This document shows positions 7,798 through 15,710 of a DNA stretch of 46,421 nt, piece after piece. How positions within the stretch are numbered: position 1 is the stretch's first letter; each line of letters opens with the position of its first letter. A program made the translations under genes and the position numbers. Under the pieces are notes generated by a model. That model saw only the letters and a program-made list of their open reading frames with translations, made no database searches and was not told where the DNA came from. Origin of the DNA: JACZUI01 sp041599115 (lineage in GTDB: Bacteria; Actinomycetota; Acidimicrobiia; Spongiisociales; ZC4RG35); contig JBFHXF010000004.1 in the NCBI GenBank assembly GCA_041599115.1, positions 1-46,421 of the forward strand. Direction: 5' to 3'.

Positions 7798-8757
7798 TCA
7801 GGAAACGGCCTGATCCCACCAGTAACGGATCATCAAAGCTGCCTCGGGGCCGGCGTCGTCCTGCCAATAATGCCCGGTGTGGCGGAGCACATAGCTGCGT
7901 CGGTTGGTGAGGATCGTTTCCCATTTCCGTTTTTCCGCCCCACGAAAGGCAGGGTCCTGATCGGCCCAGAAGAGAAGGGACGGTTTGTCGGCGATCTCTC
8001 CTATTCGAGTCTCGATACCGGACAGAAACTCAGCCGAGCCGGTCAACTCTCGGGGAAACACCCTGACCGGCAGACGCGACTCCTGGTCGGGAAACGGCCC
8101 GCGCCACATAGCCATCTCGCCACCAGTCGGACTTCGTCGGCGCATCGCCCTTCTCACGAATACGTTGACGAACACATTCGCGCGGTCGACCAGAAACTCA
8201 CCGGTCCGACCTTCACCCAGGGCTGAGGCGAAACGTTCGGTAGCGGCATCGGTTCGTGGCCATGCCCAGGTGTTTCCCAGGATCAGGGCCTCGACCTGGT
8301 CCTGACGTTCTATTGCGACAAACATGCCGATCGGCCCGCCCCAGTCCTGCATCACAGGCGTGAACTTTCCCAGGTTCAGGGCACCTACGAATCCCGACAC
8401 GACTGCAGCGTGCTCGGCCGGGGTGTAACCGTATTCATCCGGCGCTGTCGAAAGCCCAAACCCCGGATAGTCCAGGGCGATGCAACGAAAACGATCGGAG
8501 AGGAACGGAACCATCCTCCTGTAGAGAAAGGACCACGTCGGATTCCCATGCAGCATGAGAAGGACAGGGCCCTCCCCTTCGTCCAGATAATGCACCTGGG
8601 CGCCTTCGACCTCCTGCCAGCGGCTCTCGAAGGGGTAGAGGTCCTCCCGGAACCAGTCGGGTCGTTGCACGTGAAGAAACCTAGCGGCCCCCGTGGGTTG
8701 CGTTATCGCCACTCGGCCCCGGCGGGTTTGTGCCGTGCGATCGATAGGGGGATTCAT
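7798..8757 (-). CDS. Haloalkane dehalogenase, HLD-III-type residues
   Basis: Alpha/beta-hydrolase-fold enzyme, 319 residues from the ATG at 8757, which begins 20 bp after the upstream gene's stop; the open frame runs further upstream but through that gene. Active-site residues can be read: Asn72 in HGNPTWS, nucleophile Asp138 with Trp139 in VMQDWGGP (Asp replaces hydrolase Ser), acid Asp268 in ADQDPAF, and His296 in HTGHYWQDD. An Asp-His-Asp triad with an Asn-Trp halide pair is the HLD-III pattern. The cap domain is WAWPRTDAATERF onward. The substrate cannot be told from sequence; the natural role may be an unrelated hydrolysis. It is likely co-transcribed with the membrane gene upstream. Confidence 0.88.
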   Translation of the reverse strand: MNPPIDRTAQTRRGRVAITQPTGAARFLHVQRPDWFREDLYPFESRWQEVEGAQVHYLDEGEGPVLLMLHGNPTWSFLYRRMVPFLSDRFRCIALDYPGFGLSTAPDEYGYTPAEHAAVVSGFVGALNLGKFTPVMQDWGGPIGMFVAIERQDQVEALILGNTWAWPRTDAATERFASALGEGRTGEFLVDRANVFVNVFVRRAMRRRSPTGGEMAMWRGPFPDQESRLPVRVFPRELTGSAEFLSGIETRIGEIADKPSLLFWADQDPAFRGAEKRKWETILTNRRSYVLRHTGHYWQDDAGPEAALMIRYWWDQAVS

Positions 8758-8776
8758 TGGTGGCGGCCAGCCCTCG

Positions 8777-9412
8777 TCAGCGGGCCGGATGATCCCAGGC
8801 GGCCTCAGGGATGCCGGACGAGATCGTCCATCTGGGCAAGAAGAAATGGACGAGTGGTCCGATAGTGAAGGCAAACAGCACAGTTCCCCATCCGAACGTG
8901 CCGCCAAGAAGCCATCCCAACCCGAGAACAAGGATCTCGATCACGGATCTGGTCAGTCGGATCGAGGGCCCTTTCTTGGCGATGCCCGTCATGAGTCCGT
9001 CGCGGGGTCCGGGGCCCAGATTGGCGCCGATGTACATCCCGGATGCCAGTCCGATCGCGAGAATCCCGGACACAAGCATGACCCAGCCGATTCCGGTCGA
9101 TCCGGGCCTGGGAACAACCAGGGCGGTCACATCGATCAACACACCGATCAGGACGGCATTCAGAAGTGTTCCCGGCCCATAGGGCTCCCTCAGGGGGAGC
9201 CAGAGGGCGAGGACGGCCACCGAGACGATTATCGACCAGACGCCAACTGTGAGCCCGAACCGAACGGCGAGGCCTTGATGGAGGACGTCCCAGGGTGGGA
9301 GACCCAACCCTGATTGCAGCATCAGGCCAATGCCGAATCCGAACAGCGACACGCCCGCCAGCAACTGGAGGAGGCGTCTCGAGAGATTCGTGCCGGCAAA
9401 GGGAATGAACAT
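8777..9412 (-). CDS. YczE/YitT-like integral membrane protein
   Basis: Protein of 211 residues with five to six predicted membrane segments (for example LLQLLAGVSLFGFGIGLML, WSIIVSVAVLALWLPL, LLNAVLIGVLIDVTALVV, LVSGILAIGLASGMYIG). Two conserved-looking loops, SGLGLPPWDVLHQGLA and GANLGPGPRDGLMTG, match the YczE/YyaS family of uncharacterised membrane proteins. Substrate and role are unknown. It is divergent from the candidate selenoprotein gene, sharing a promoter region of only ~48 bp, and upstream of the dehalogenase on the same strand. Confidence 0.75.
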   Translation of the reverse strand: MFIPFAGTNLSRRLLQLLAGVSLFGFGIGLMLQSGLGLPPWDVLHQGLAVRFGLTVGVWSIIVSVAVLALWLPLREPYGPGTLLNAVLIGVLIDVTALVVPRPGSTGIGWVMLVSGILAIGLASGMYIGANLGPGPRDGLMTGIAKKGPSIRLTRSVIEILVLGLGWLLGGTFGWGTVLFAFTIGPLVHFFLPRWTISSGIPEAAWDHPAR

Positions 9413-9460
9413 CGAATCGAGGACGCTAATAAGTGGGTAACGCTAAATAGGAGCATCGAT

Positions 9461-10135
9461 TTGGCCATTGATTTCACCGTCTTGGATGGCGCTGGCGAGC
9501 CGTGGACCATGTCGGACCATCATGATTCGGCCTCGGTCATCACATTTCACCGGGGAGATTTCTGAAGCTATTGCCTCGGCCAGTTGGCCGCTCTCGCAGT
9601 ACGGCACGACGAATTTCTCAAGGCGGGCGCCCGTCTGTACGGGTTGACCGTTGACTCTCCCGGGGCCAACTCGGCGGTCGTGGAGAGTCTGGCGCTTCCT
9701 TTTCCGATCCTCTCAGACCCCGAGCGCGACCGGGCAATCACGCCACTCGGGTTTGCCGATGAGAAGGACCCGAGGCTCATCTCCAAACCGGGGGTCGTGA
9801 TTCTCGCCCCGGGTGGGGATGAGGTTTGGCGGCACAAAGGCAAGGACTTCGCCGATCGCCCCGACGAAGACCAGGTCTTGGCCGAGGTGGCGAAGCTTGG
9901 CCTGGCCCCGACTACACAGATTCCGCCCGTGCTTGGCGAGCCCGTCGCCGGCCCGAAGGCGATGCCCCTGTCCGGGCTCTCTCACTATCTGCGGGGCGCC
10001 AAGTTCGCTGCCCTGGCTCTGCGCAGCCGGCATCGGTCGATCTCCGATGAATTCAAGGACGATGCCAAAGAGTATGTGGCTCGTTGCGACCGCTACCTCG
10101 AGGCATTGTCCGTCGTCGAAGAGCGCAGGGCGTAA
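9461..10135 (+). CDS. Candidate selenoprotein: peroxiredoxin-like with UxxC (in-frame TGA at 9563)
   Basis: Reading from a TTG start at 9461 (AGGAG at 9449-9453, 7-nt spacer) and decoding TGA 9563-9565 as selenocysteine gives one 224-residue AhpC/TSA-type protein. Family relatives read roughly FYRGDWCPYC followed by QLAAL; here the sequence is FHRGDF-U-SYC-LGQLAAL, so the TGA sits exactly on the first redox cysteine, giving Sec35-x-x-Cys38. The frame is open on both sides: DFTVLDGAGEPWT before, and GLTVDSPGANSAVVESLALP and SKPGVVILAPGGDEVWRHKG after, as expected for a thioredoxin-fold peroxidase. A SECIS-like hairpin follows the TGA. Standard gene calling would split or truncate it. The expected role is thiol-dependent peroxide or disulfide reduction. 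Alternatives are a pseudogene or a TGC-to-TGA error. Confidence 0.82.
9570..9600 (+). promoter_or_regulatory. Candidate bacterial SECIS element
   Basis: Directly after the in-frame TGA (9563-9565), CGGCC (9577-9581) pairs with GGCCG (9586-9590) around the loop AGUU (9582-9585), with a G at the second loop position. A lower stem AUUGC (9570-9574) pairs with GCAGU (9596-9600) across an internal loop. The loop begins 16 nt after the UGA, within the 16-37-nt range described for bacterial SECIS elements. The hairpin lies inside the coding sequence, as SelB-dependent decoding requires. Confidence 0.7.
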
Positions 10136-10147
10136 CGTGATGCCCCT

Positions 10148-10870
10148 ATGCAGGGGCCGAAAGTCCAGCTCCTAGTCACCTGTCTGGTCGACGCGCTCGC
10201 CCCTCAGGTGGGGCGGGCGACCCTGGCCGTGCTCGAACGAGCCGGCTGTGTCGTCGAGTATCCGGTCGGCCAGACCTGTTGCGGTCAGCCGGCCTTCAAT
10301 GTCGGACTCAACGACGAAGCGCGCCTGATGGCCGAGCACACCCTCGACGTTCTCGATGCCACCGAAGGCCCGGTCGTGGTTCCATCAGGCTCCTGCGTGG
10401 AGATGATCACCCATCACTATCCCGGGTTGTTCGCCGGCAGTGCCCGGGAAGAACAAGCCCGTCGTATCGCGGTCAGGGTCAGGGAGCTCACCCAGTTCCT
10501 GGTCGACGATCTCGAAGCCGAGCTCGAAGCCGACTGCGGCGGGTGCAAGGTCGTTTTGCACCATTCCTGTCACGGTCTGAGAGGTCTCGGTCTGGGACGT
10601 CAAGCCGAGCAGCTGCTCGCGGGGGTTGATCGGCTGGAACTCGATGGAGCGATGGAGTGCTGTGGGTTCGGCGGTCTTTTCTCCGTGGAGATGCCCTCTC
10701 TTTCCGGTGAGATCCTGAGCCAGAAGCTCGATCGAGTCGAGGCGTCGGGGGCCGACATGCTCGTCGGCGGTGACGTTTCCTGCCTGTTGCACATCGAGGG
10801 AGGGCTGAGGCGTCGGGGCGTCAATGTCAGCGTGAGGCACATTGCCGAAGTCCTGGAGGCGGACCGCTGA
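10148..10870 (+). CDS. lutA: Lactate utilisation Fe-S protein LutA
   Basis: Cytoplasmic CCG-domain iron-sulfur subunit (240 residues) of the LutABC system, which oxidises L-lactate to pyruvate. Two cysteine-rich modules are visible: GQTCCGQPAFN with GSCVEM, and HHSCHG with MECCGFGGLFSVEMP and DVSCLLHIEGG, which match the duplicated CX(n)CCG domain. The order lutA, VOC fusion, lutB, lutC follows with overlapping starts. The start codon ATG 10148 lies in the loop of a 5-bp hairpin (CCCCT 10143-10147 with AGGGG 10152-10156), which might restrain initiation. The candidate selenoprotein ends 12 bp upstream and may share the transcript. Confidence 0.9.
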   Translation: MQGPKVQLLVTCLVDALAPQVGRATLAVLERAGCVVEYPVGQTCCGQPAFNVGLNDEARLMAEHTLDVLDATEGPVVVPSGSCVEMITHHYPGLFAGSAREEQARRIAVRVRELTQFLVDDLEAELEADCGGCKVVLHHSCHGLRGLGLGRQAEQLLAGVDRLELDGAMECCGFGGLFSVEMPSLSGEILSQKLDRVEASGADMLVGGDVSCLLHIEGGLRRRGVNVSVRHIAEVLEADR

Positions 10871-11703
10871 TGCTCAGGGGTCTACGCAGCGGGTTCTTCA
10901 GGGTTGCTGACCTCCCGGCGGCACGGGACTGGTACGCGCAGCTGCTGGGGTTTGGGCCGTATTTCGATGAGGCTTTCTACGTCGGGTTTGATGTTGCGGG
11001 CTACGAGCTCGGTCTTCTTCCCGGAGGCGGCGCCGGAATAGGAGGCTCTTCGGCCAGCTGGGCGGTCGATGATCCGTCGGCTTTCATCACGGTCGCAGTG
11101 GGGTTGGGCGCCACCGTTCGTGGAGAACCCACCGACGTGGGAGACGGGATCGTCACCGCCTCTGTCCTCGACCCATTCGGAAATGAGCTCGGGGTGATCT
11201 TCAACCCGCATTTCGCTCCGCAGCTGATCCATGCCTCGGCAGAGGACATTTCCGAGCGTGCCATCACCATCGCAAGAACCGTTGAGGTAACCCCGGCAAG
11301 GGCCTGGGAACTGTGGAGTTCATCGAAGGGACTGGCCGAATGGTGGACGGGCGCCACCCGGGTCGATCTGCGACCCGGTGGATGGTACGAGATCTATTTC
11401 GAGTCGGATGCCAAGCCGGGCCACCGGGGCGCCGACTCGTGCCGGGTGCTGAGTTTTCTGCCCAACAGGATGTTGTCATTCACATGGAACGCCCCGCCCG
11501 ACCTGAGGACGAGACCATTGCAGACCTTCGTGGTCCTCATGTTCGATCCGGCCGATGGAGGCACGACCGTGACCCTGAGCCACCTGGGTTGGCCGAGATC
11601 GGGTCTCGGGGACAACGAGACCGATTGGGAGGCCACCTTCTCCTACTTCAGCGAGGCATGGACGTCAGTCATGAACCGCTATGGGGAATACCTCGGCCCA
11701 TGA
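10870..11703 (+). CDS. VOC (glyoxalase-like) - SRPBCC (AHSA1-like) fusion protein
   Basis: Two-domain protein of 277 residues. Residues ~1-117 form a glyoxalase/VOC domain (FFRVADLPAARDWYAQLLGF, SVLDPFGNELGVIFNP). Residues ~130-277 form an SRPBCC/AHSA1-type ligand-binding domain (TIARTVEVTPARAWELWSS, GLAEWWTGA, LSHLGWPRSG, YFSEAWTSVMNRYGEYL). Each family is diverse and the ligand cannot be deduced; the usual VOC metal His/Glu pattern is not obvious, so binding or detoxification roles remain open. The ATG overlaps the lutA stop and its stop overlaps the lutB start, so it is translationally embedded in the lut operon, an uncommon insertion. Confidence 0.82.
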   Translation: MLRGLRSGFFRVADLPAARDWYAQLLGFGPYFDEAFYVGFDVAGYELGLLPGGGAGIGGSSASWAVDDPSAFITVAVGLGATVRGEPTDVGDGIVTASVLDPFGNELGVIFNPHFAPQLIHASAEDISERAITIARTVEVTPARAWELWSSSKGLAEWWTGATRVDLRPGGWYEIYFESDAKPGHRGADSCRVLSFLPNRMLSFTWNAPPDLRTRPLQTFVVLMFDPADGGTTVTLSHLGWPRSGLGDNETDWEATFSYFSEAWTSVMNRYGEYLGP

Positions 11704-13100
11704 GCCGCCCGGTCACTTTCCTCAGTCGAGCCGACCGCCTCATTGGCTCGCGTGAAGCGGCGGCCGTAGACCGCGGAATGAGACTGATAACCTCGGCCCA
11801 GAAGGCCGCCGCCAGCGAATTCCCGGTCATGGAACCCCTGCGCGACCGGTCGAGAGCAATCCGACTTCACGCTCTCTCCCATCTGGATCGTCTGCTCGCT
11901 CATTTTGCAGACCAGATGACCGCCGCCGGAGGAATTGTCCACTTCGCCTCCGATGCTGCGGAGGCCAACGACATCGTTCGGAGAATCCTGGCCGAAAGTG
12001 GATCGCGGTTGGTGGCGAAATCCAAATCGATGGTGTCCGAGGAAATCGAGCTCAACCGCCATCTCGAGGCGGCTGGCATCGAGGTGGTGGAGACCGATCT
12101 CGGAGAATTCATCGTTCAACTCGCGGGAGACACCCCGAGTCACATCATCGCTCCGGTTCTCCACAAGACCAGGGACGACATCGGCGCCCTCTTCGCAGAA
12201 CGCCTCGGCGTGACCGAGACCAATGACCCGGTTCAGCTCAATGCAATCGCTCGCAAGCATCTCCGCGAGGTCTTTCTCCGTGCGGACGCCGGGATCTCCG
12301 GCGTGAATCTCGCTGTTGCCGAGTCCGGCAGCATTGTCCTGGTCACCAACGAAGGCAACGGGAGGCTCATATCCACCGCTCCCAAGGTGCACATAGCGCT
12401 GATGGGCATGGAGCGCATCGTTTCCCGCTGGGAGGACGCTGCGGTCATCCTCGAGGTGCTGGCTCGTTCGGCCACCGGTCAGAGGCAGTCGGTCTACACC
12501 AACGTCATCACCGGTCCGCGCCGTGAGGGCGACCCTGACGGACCCGAGCAGGTGCACGTTGTCATAATCGACAACGGACGATCACGCATTCTTGCCGGCG
12601 AGAGTGCCGAGATTCTGGCGTGTATCCGTTGTGGCGCCTGTCTCAGTGTGTGCCCGGTCTTTCGCTCGGTTGGTGGCCACGGATACGGCACTGTCTACTC
12701 AGGCCCTTTTGGCTCCATTGTCACGCCTGCGCTGCATGGGATGGACCCGTGGTGGGATCTCCCCTTCGCCTCGACTCTTTGTGGCGCCTGCGAAGAGGTC
12801 TGCCCGGTTCGCATTCAGATTCCAAAGCTGCTCCTCGGGTTGCGACGCCAGGCTGCGGAAGAAGGCAGGCTTCCCGGCTGGCTCGGTCGAGGCATGCGGG
12901 TATACAGCCGCGTCGCCCTCGACCCAGCCAAATGGGGCCGGGCCAAGAAGTGGGCATCGAGACTCTCGGCGCCTTTAGCGGCGAGGGGATGGATTCGCAG
13001 ACTTCCCGGGCCAGGTCGGGGTTGGACTCAGAGTCGCGATTTCCCCCGCCCACCCAAGGAGTCTTTTACCGACTGGTGGAGGCAGCATCGTGAATCGTGA
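11700..13100 (+). CDS. lutB: Lactate utilisation protein LutB
   Basis: Iron-sulfur dehydrogenase-associated subunit of LutABC, 466 residues. The ATG overlaps the preceding TGA (ATGA). An N-terminal LUD domain is visible (LVAKSKSMVSEEIELNRHLE, ISGVNLAVAESGSIVLVTNE, GMERIV), followed by two ferredoxin-like [4Fe-4S] motifs, CIRCGACLSVCPVF and CGACEEVCPVRI, near residues 300-360. The C-terminal ~100 residues are basic and tryptophan-rich (FTDWWRQHR). A frame reaching further upstream exists but runs through the VOC-SRPBCC gene and is not needed. Confidence 0.93.
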   Translation: MSRPVTFLSRADRLIGSREAAAVDRGMRLITSAQKAAASEFPVMEPLRDRSRAIRLHALSHLDRLLAHFADQMTAAGGIVHFASDAAEANDIVRRILAESGSRLVAKSKSMVSEEIELNRHLEAAGIEVVETDLGEFIVQLAGDTPSHIIAPVLHKTRDDIGALFAERLGVTETNDPVQLNAIARKHLREVFLRADAGISGVNLAVAESGSIVLVTNEGNGRLISTAPKVHIALMGMERIVSRWEDAAVILEVLARSATGQRQSVYTNVITGPRREGDPDGPEQVHVVIIDNGRSRILAGESAEILACIRCGACLSVCPVFRSVGGHGYGTVYSGPFGSIVTPALHGMDPWWDLPFASTLCGACEEVCPVRIQIPKLLLGLRRQAAEEGRLPGWLGRGMRVYSRVALDPAKWGRAKKWASRLSAPLAARGWIRRLPGPGRGWTQSRDFPRPPKESFTDWWRQHRES

Positions 13101-13743
13101 ACAGTTCATCTCGCGGGTGTCATCGGCGGTGATGTCCTCGTCCGCTCCTGCTCCGCAGCCGGTGCCGGATCGGTTGCCCGACCTCGATCCAGTGGACTTG
13201 ACGGCGTTGTTCCACTCAAGGGCTCAGGCGGTCGATGCAGTCGTACATGGTCCGGTTGCGAGGCATGGAACCCCTCGGGCCGTTGTGGGGATTGCGCTCG
13301 GTCATGGCTGTTCGACCTTCGCCGCCTGGGACGAGCTGGCTACTCCCGGAGTGGCCACCGCGTTGGCCGCGGCGGGACTGACGAGAATCAGCCATCAGGT
13401 CCCGAACGAGCATCGAAAGAGTCACCAACTGGGCTATTCGAATCTCGATCTGGGAGTCACCGGCTCCCTCGCCGGCTTGGCCGAGTCGGGCAGCGTAGTG
13501 CTGACCCACGGGCCCGGGCGCCCGCGAATGGTCAGCCTGGTTCCTGAGATCCATGTCGTATTGCTCGATGTCTCTACCATTGAAAGAACTCTCGCCCATT
13601 GGGCGTCACGACATCCAGAGTTGGTCCGTGGCACGGCAAACCTCGTGCTGATCAGCGGACCGAGCCGGACGGGGGACATCGAGTTGCAGCTGAACCTTGG
13701 CGTACATGGTCCCAGACACCTCCATGTCGTTTTGATCAAATGA
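13090..13743 (+). CDS. lutC: Lactate utilisation protein LutC
   Basis: LUD-domain subunit of 217 residues. The GTG start overlaps the lutB end by 11 nt. LUD features are present: YSNLDLGVTGSLAGLAESGS, PRMVSLVPEIHVVLLD, LISGPSRTGDIELQLNLGVH. The last segment matches the C-terminus of LutC/YkgG (GPSRTxDIE...GVHGPRHLHVVLI). Together with LutA and LutB it would form a flavin-independent L-lactate dehydrogenase complex. The next gene starts inside its stop codon. Confidence 0.9.
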   Translation: MNREQFISRVSSAVMSSSAPAPQPVPDRLPDLDPVDLTALFHSRAQAVDAVVHGPVARHGTPRAVVGIALGHGCSTFAAWDELATPGVATALAAAGLTRISHQVPNEHRKSHQLGYSNLDLGVTGSLAGLAESGSVVLTHGPGRPRMVSLVPEIHVVLLDVSTIERTLAHWASRHPELVRGTANLVLISGPSRTGDIELQLNLGVHGPRHLHVVLIK

Positions 13744-14714
13744 AAGGTTTGCGCCCACCCCCAAAGAGAGACAGAGGCTCCCGTGTGGTGGGGAGGATCC
13801 TGGTGTTGATAATCCTCCTCGCGTTGGCGGGCTCCGTCATCTGGGCCTCCGTCACCAATCAACGCATCGGGTTGACCGAGACCGTCGCTCCCGGGGACAT
13901 CAACCTGAAGAGCCCGATAAACGTGGAGGGTTTGACCATCAACGTCGTGCGCGACGGGCTTGGGACCCAACCGGTCATCCTCCTGCACGATTTCGACATC
14001 GCCGGAGGGGTGCTCTTGGAAGGATTGGTTGGCGCCCTGGGTGACAAGGTCACCGCGATCCGCATCGATCTGCCGGGGTTCGGCTTGAGCACCCGTCTTC
14101 CCGAGCCAGGCCCGGAACACACTGTGACGTCGATTGCAGAGGTTGTCAGCCGGATCGTTGACAGCCGCTTCGGGGGCCGACCGGTTGTGTTCGCAGGCGT
14201 GGGGTTTGGCGGTGAAGTGGCATCCGAGGTCGCCGTGGTCCATCCGGACCTGGTCGCCGGCCTGGTTCTGATCGACACCGACTTCTACCAGAAGGACGGT
14301 TGGATCGAGACCTTGGAGCGCCTCCCTTTCTTTGGAACAGCGGTCGCCTACACAATGGAGGGGGGCGGTTCGTACTCTTTCCGGCGGTGGGCACCCAACT
14401 GCACGGAAGGTGGCTGGTGCCCGACCCAATCCCAAAGTGCGGCCCGGGACTATGCCGAGAGGATCCAGGGCACGACAGACTCGCTGGCGGCCTTCAGAAA
14501 CACCCCCGGGGCATCGCTGGTTCCTGCGAGACTCGATGAGATCGCGATACCGACGGTCTTCATCTGGAGCAAGAAAGGTGTTGTCCCCGAAGATTCGGTC
14601 AACCGAGCCCTGGCAGCGCTCGGCAGCGCCGAGCTGGTCGAGGTCGACGTCTGGAAAGCCCATCTCGAAGCACCCGACCGGGTAGCCGATGCCGTGTTGA
14701 GCGTCTTGCCGTAG
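13740..14714 (+). CDS. Membrane-anchored alpha/beta-hydrolase-fold protein lacking the nucleophile serine
   Basis: Protein of 324 residues; the ATG overlaps the lutC stop. A basic N-terminus and one membrane segment (VVGRILVLIILLALAGSVIW, ~15-36) suggest an anchored, externally exposed domain. The hydrolase fold is clear: VILLHDFD (oxyanion strand), IDLPGFGLSTRLP, and the nucleophile-elbow strand VVFAGVGFGGEVASEVAVVHPDL cut short here as GVGFGG. In active relatives this reads GxSxGG, so the serine is glycine. A late histidine (WKAHLEAPDRV) is retained, and two cysteines in CTEGGWC could form a disulfide. It is therefore probably non-catalytic or uses another mechanism. Its link with lactate use is positional only. 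Confidence 0.8.
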   Translation: MKGLRPPPKRDRGSRVVGRILVLIILLALAGSVIWASVTNQRIGLTETVAPGDINLKSPINVEGLTINVVRDGLGTQPVILLHDFDIAGGVLLEGLVGALGDKVTAIRIDLPGFGLSTRLPEPGPEHTVTSIAEVVSRIVDSRFGGRPVVFAGVGFGGEVASEVAVVHPDLVAGLVLIDTDFYQKDGWIETLERLPFFGTAVAYTMEGGGSYSFRRWAPNCTEGGWCPTQSQSAARDYAERIQGTTDSLAAFRNTPGASLVPARLDEIAIPTVFIWSKKGVVPEDSVNRALAALGSAELVEVDVWKAHLEAPDRVADAVLSVLP

Positions 14715-14741
14715 CGAGGCTCGTTCGCCCCGATTCGCGGA

Positions 14742-15710
14742 TCAGGGTCTCAACAGCACCTTGCCGGTGGTCAGGCGCGCCTCCAGCGCCTGGTGGGCCT
14801 CCGCTGCCTCGTCCAGTGGGAACTCCGCCCAGACCCTGACCCGCAGACTCCCGTCCTGCACCCAGGAGAAGACCTCAGACACCCGTGTCATCAACTCCGG
14901 GCGGCTGGCCAGGTAGTGGTACATGGTGGGACGGGTCAGGAACAGCGAGCCCTTCCGGCTCAGCGAAAGCGGCGAGATTGCCGGGGGCGGTCCCGAAGCG
15001 TTCCCATAGCTGACCATCATTCCCCGCGGTCGCAGCAGGTCGAGTCCCTTCTCGAAAGTGGTTGCACCGACACCGTCGTAGACGACATCGATCGAATTGG
15101 GCCCGGCGATCTCCTCGATCGCATCCTTGAAATCCTGGGAGCTGTAGACGACCACATGATCGGCGCCGGCATCCGAGGCCAGGTCCGCCTTTTCGATGGT
15201 CCCCGCTGTGGCGTACACGGTGGCGCCCTTCCTTTTTGCGATCTGGGTGAGGAGGAGGCCGACACCTCCCGCTGCCGCGTGAATGACACAGCTGTCTCCT
15301 GGCCCCAGCGGAAAGGTGTCGGTCGTGAGGTAGTGGGCGGTGATGCCCTGGAGCAGCACCGCCGCGGCCATTCCAATGTCGAGGCTATCCGGCAGGGGGG
15401 CAGCCCGGTCCGCGGGCACGACCACGACTTCGGCATAGCTGCCTTGGGCAGACACCCAGCCCACCCGGTCGCCAATCCGGAAATCCCGGACACCACTTCC
15501 AACCCTGACCACGGTGCCCGCACCTTCCAGCCCGGGGACGAACGGCAGCGTCATGGGGTACAACCCGCTCCGCTGGTAGGTGTCGATGAAGTTGAGCCCG
15601 GCGGCCCCCACGGTCACGAGAAGATCATGCTCACCCGGGATGGGCTGCGGGCAGTCGGCCATCTGGAGCACCTCGGGCCCTCCGATTTGATTGACAACGA
15701 TCGCCCTCAT
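14742..15710 (-). CDS. NADPH:quinone reductase-like (zeta-crystallin type) MDR oxidoreductase
   Basis: Medium-chain dehydrogenase/reductase of 322 residues without zinc ligands, related to quinone oxidoreductase Qor. Typical features: start MRAIVVNQIGGPEVLQ, GLNFIDTYQRSGLYP, PFVPGLEGAGTVVRVGSGV, the NADPH-binding AAAGGVGLLLTQIAKRKG and GADHVVVYSSQD, and a C-terminal substrate lobe ending LEARLTTGKVLLRP. It reduces quinones or enones with NADPH in characterised relatives. The ATG at 15710 overlaps the upstream gene stop (ATGA); the longer frame to 15809 lies inside that gene. Confidence 0.9.
   Translation of the reverse strand: MRAIVVNQIGGPEVLQMADCPQPIPGEHDLLVTVGAAGLNFIDTYQRSGLYPMTLPFVPGLEGAGTVVRVGSGVRDFRIGDRVGWVSAQGSYAEVVVVPADRAAPLPDSLDIGMAAAVLLQGITAHYLTTDTFPLGPGDSCVIHAAAGGVGLLLTQIAKRKGATVYATAGTIEKADLASDAGADHVVVYSSQDFKDAIEEIAGPNSIDVVYDGVGATTFEKGLDLLRPRGMMVSYGNASGPPPAISPLSLSRKGSLFLTRPTMYHYLASRPELMTRVSEVFSWVQDGSLRVRVWAEFPLDEAAEAHQALEARLTTGKVLLRP

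Noticed and set aside
9314..9565. Separate 83-residue gene ending at TGA 9565, with a second gene from 9584
   Set aside because: Both pieces are in one frame and together make one peroxiredoxin-like protein; the upstream part of the first overlaps the divergent membrane gene.
13859..14663. Minus-strand open frames opposite the lutC-hydrolase junction
   Set aside because: They cross two well-supported plus-strand genes and show no protein-family features.
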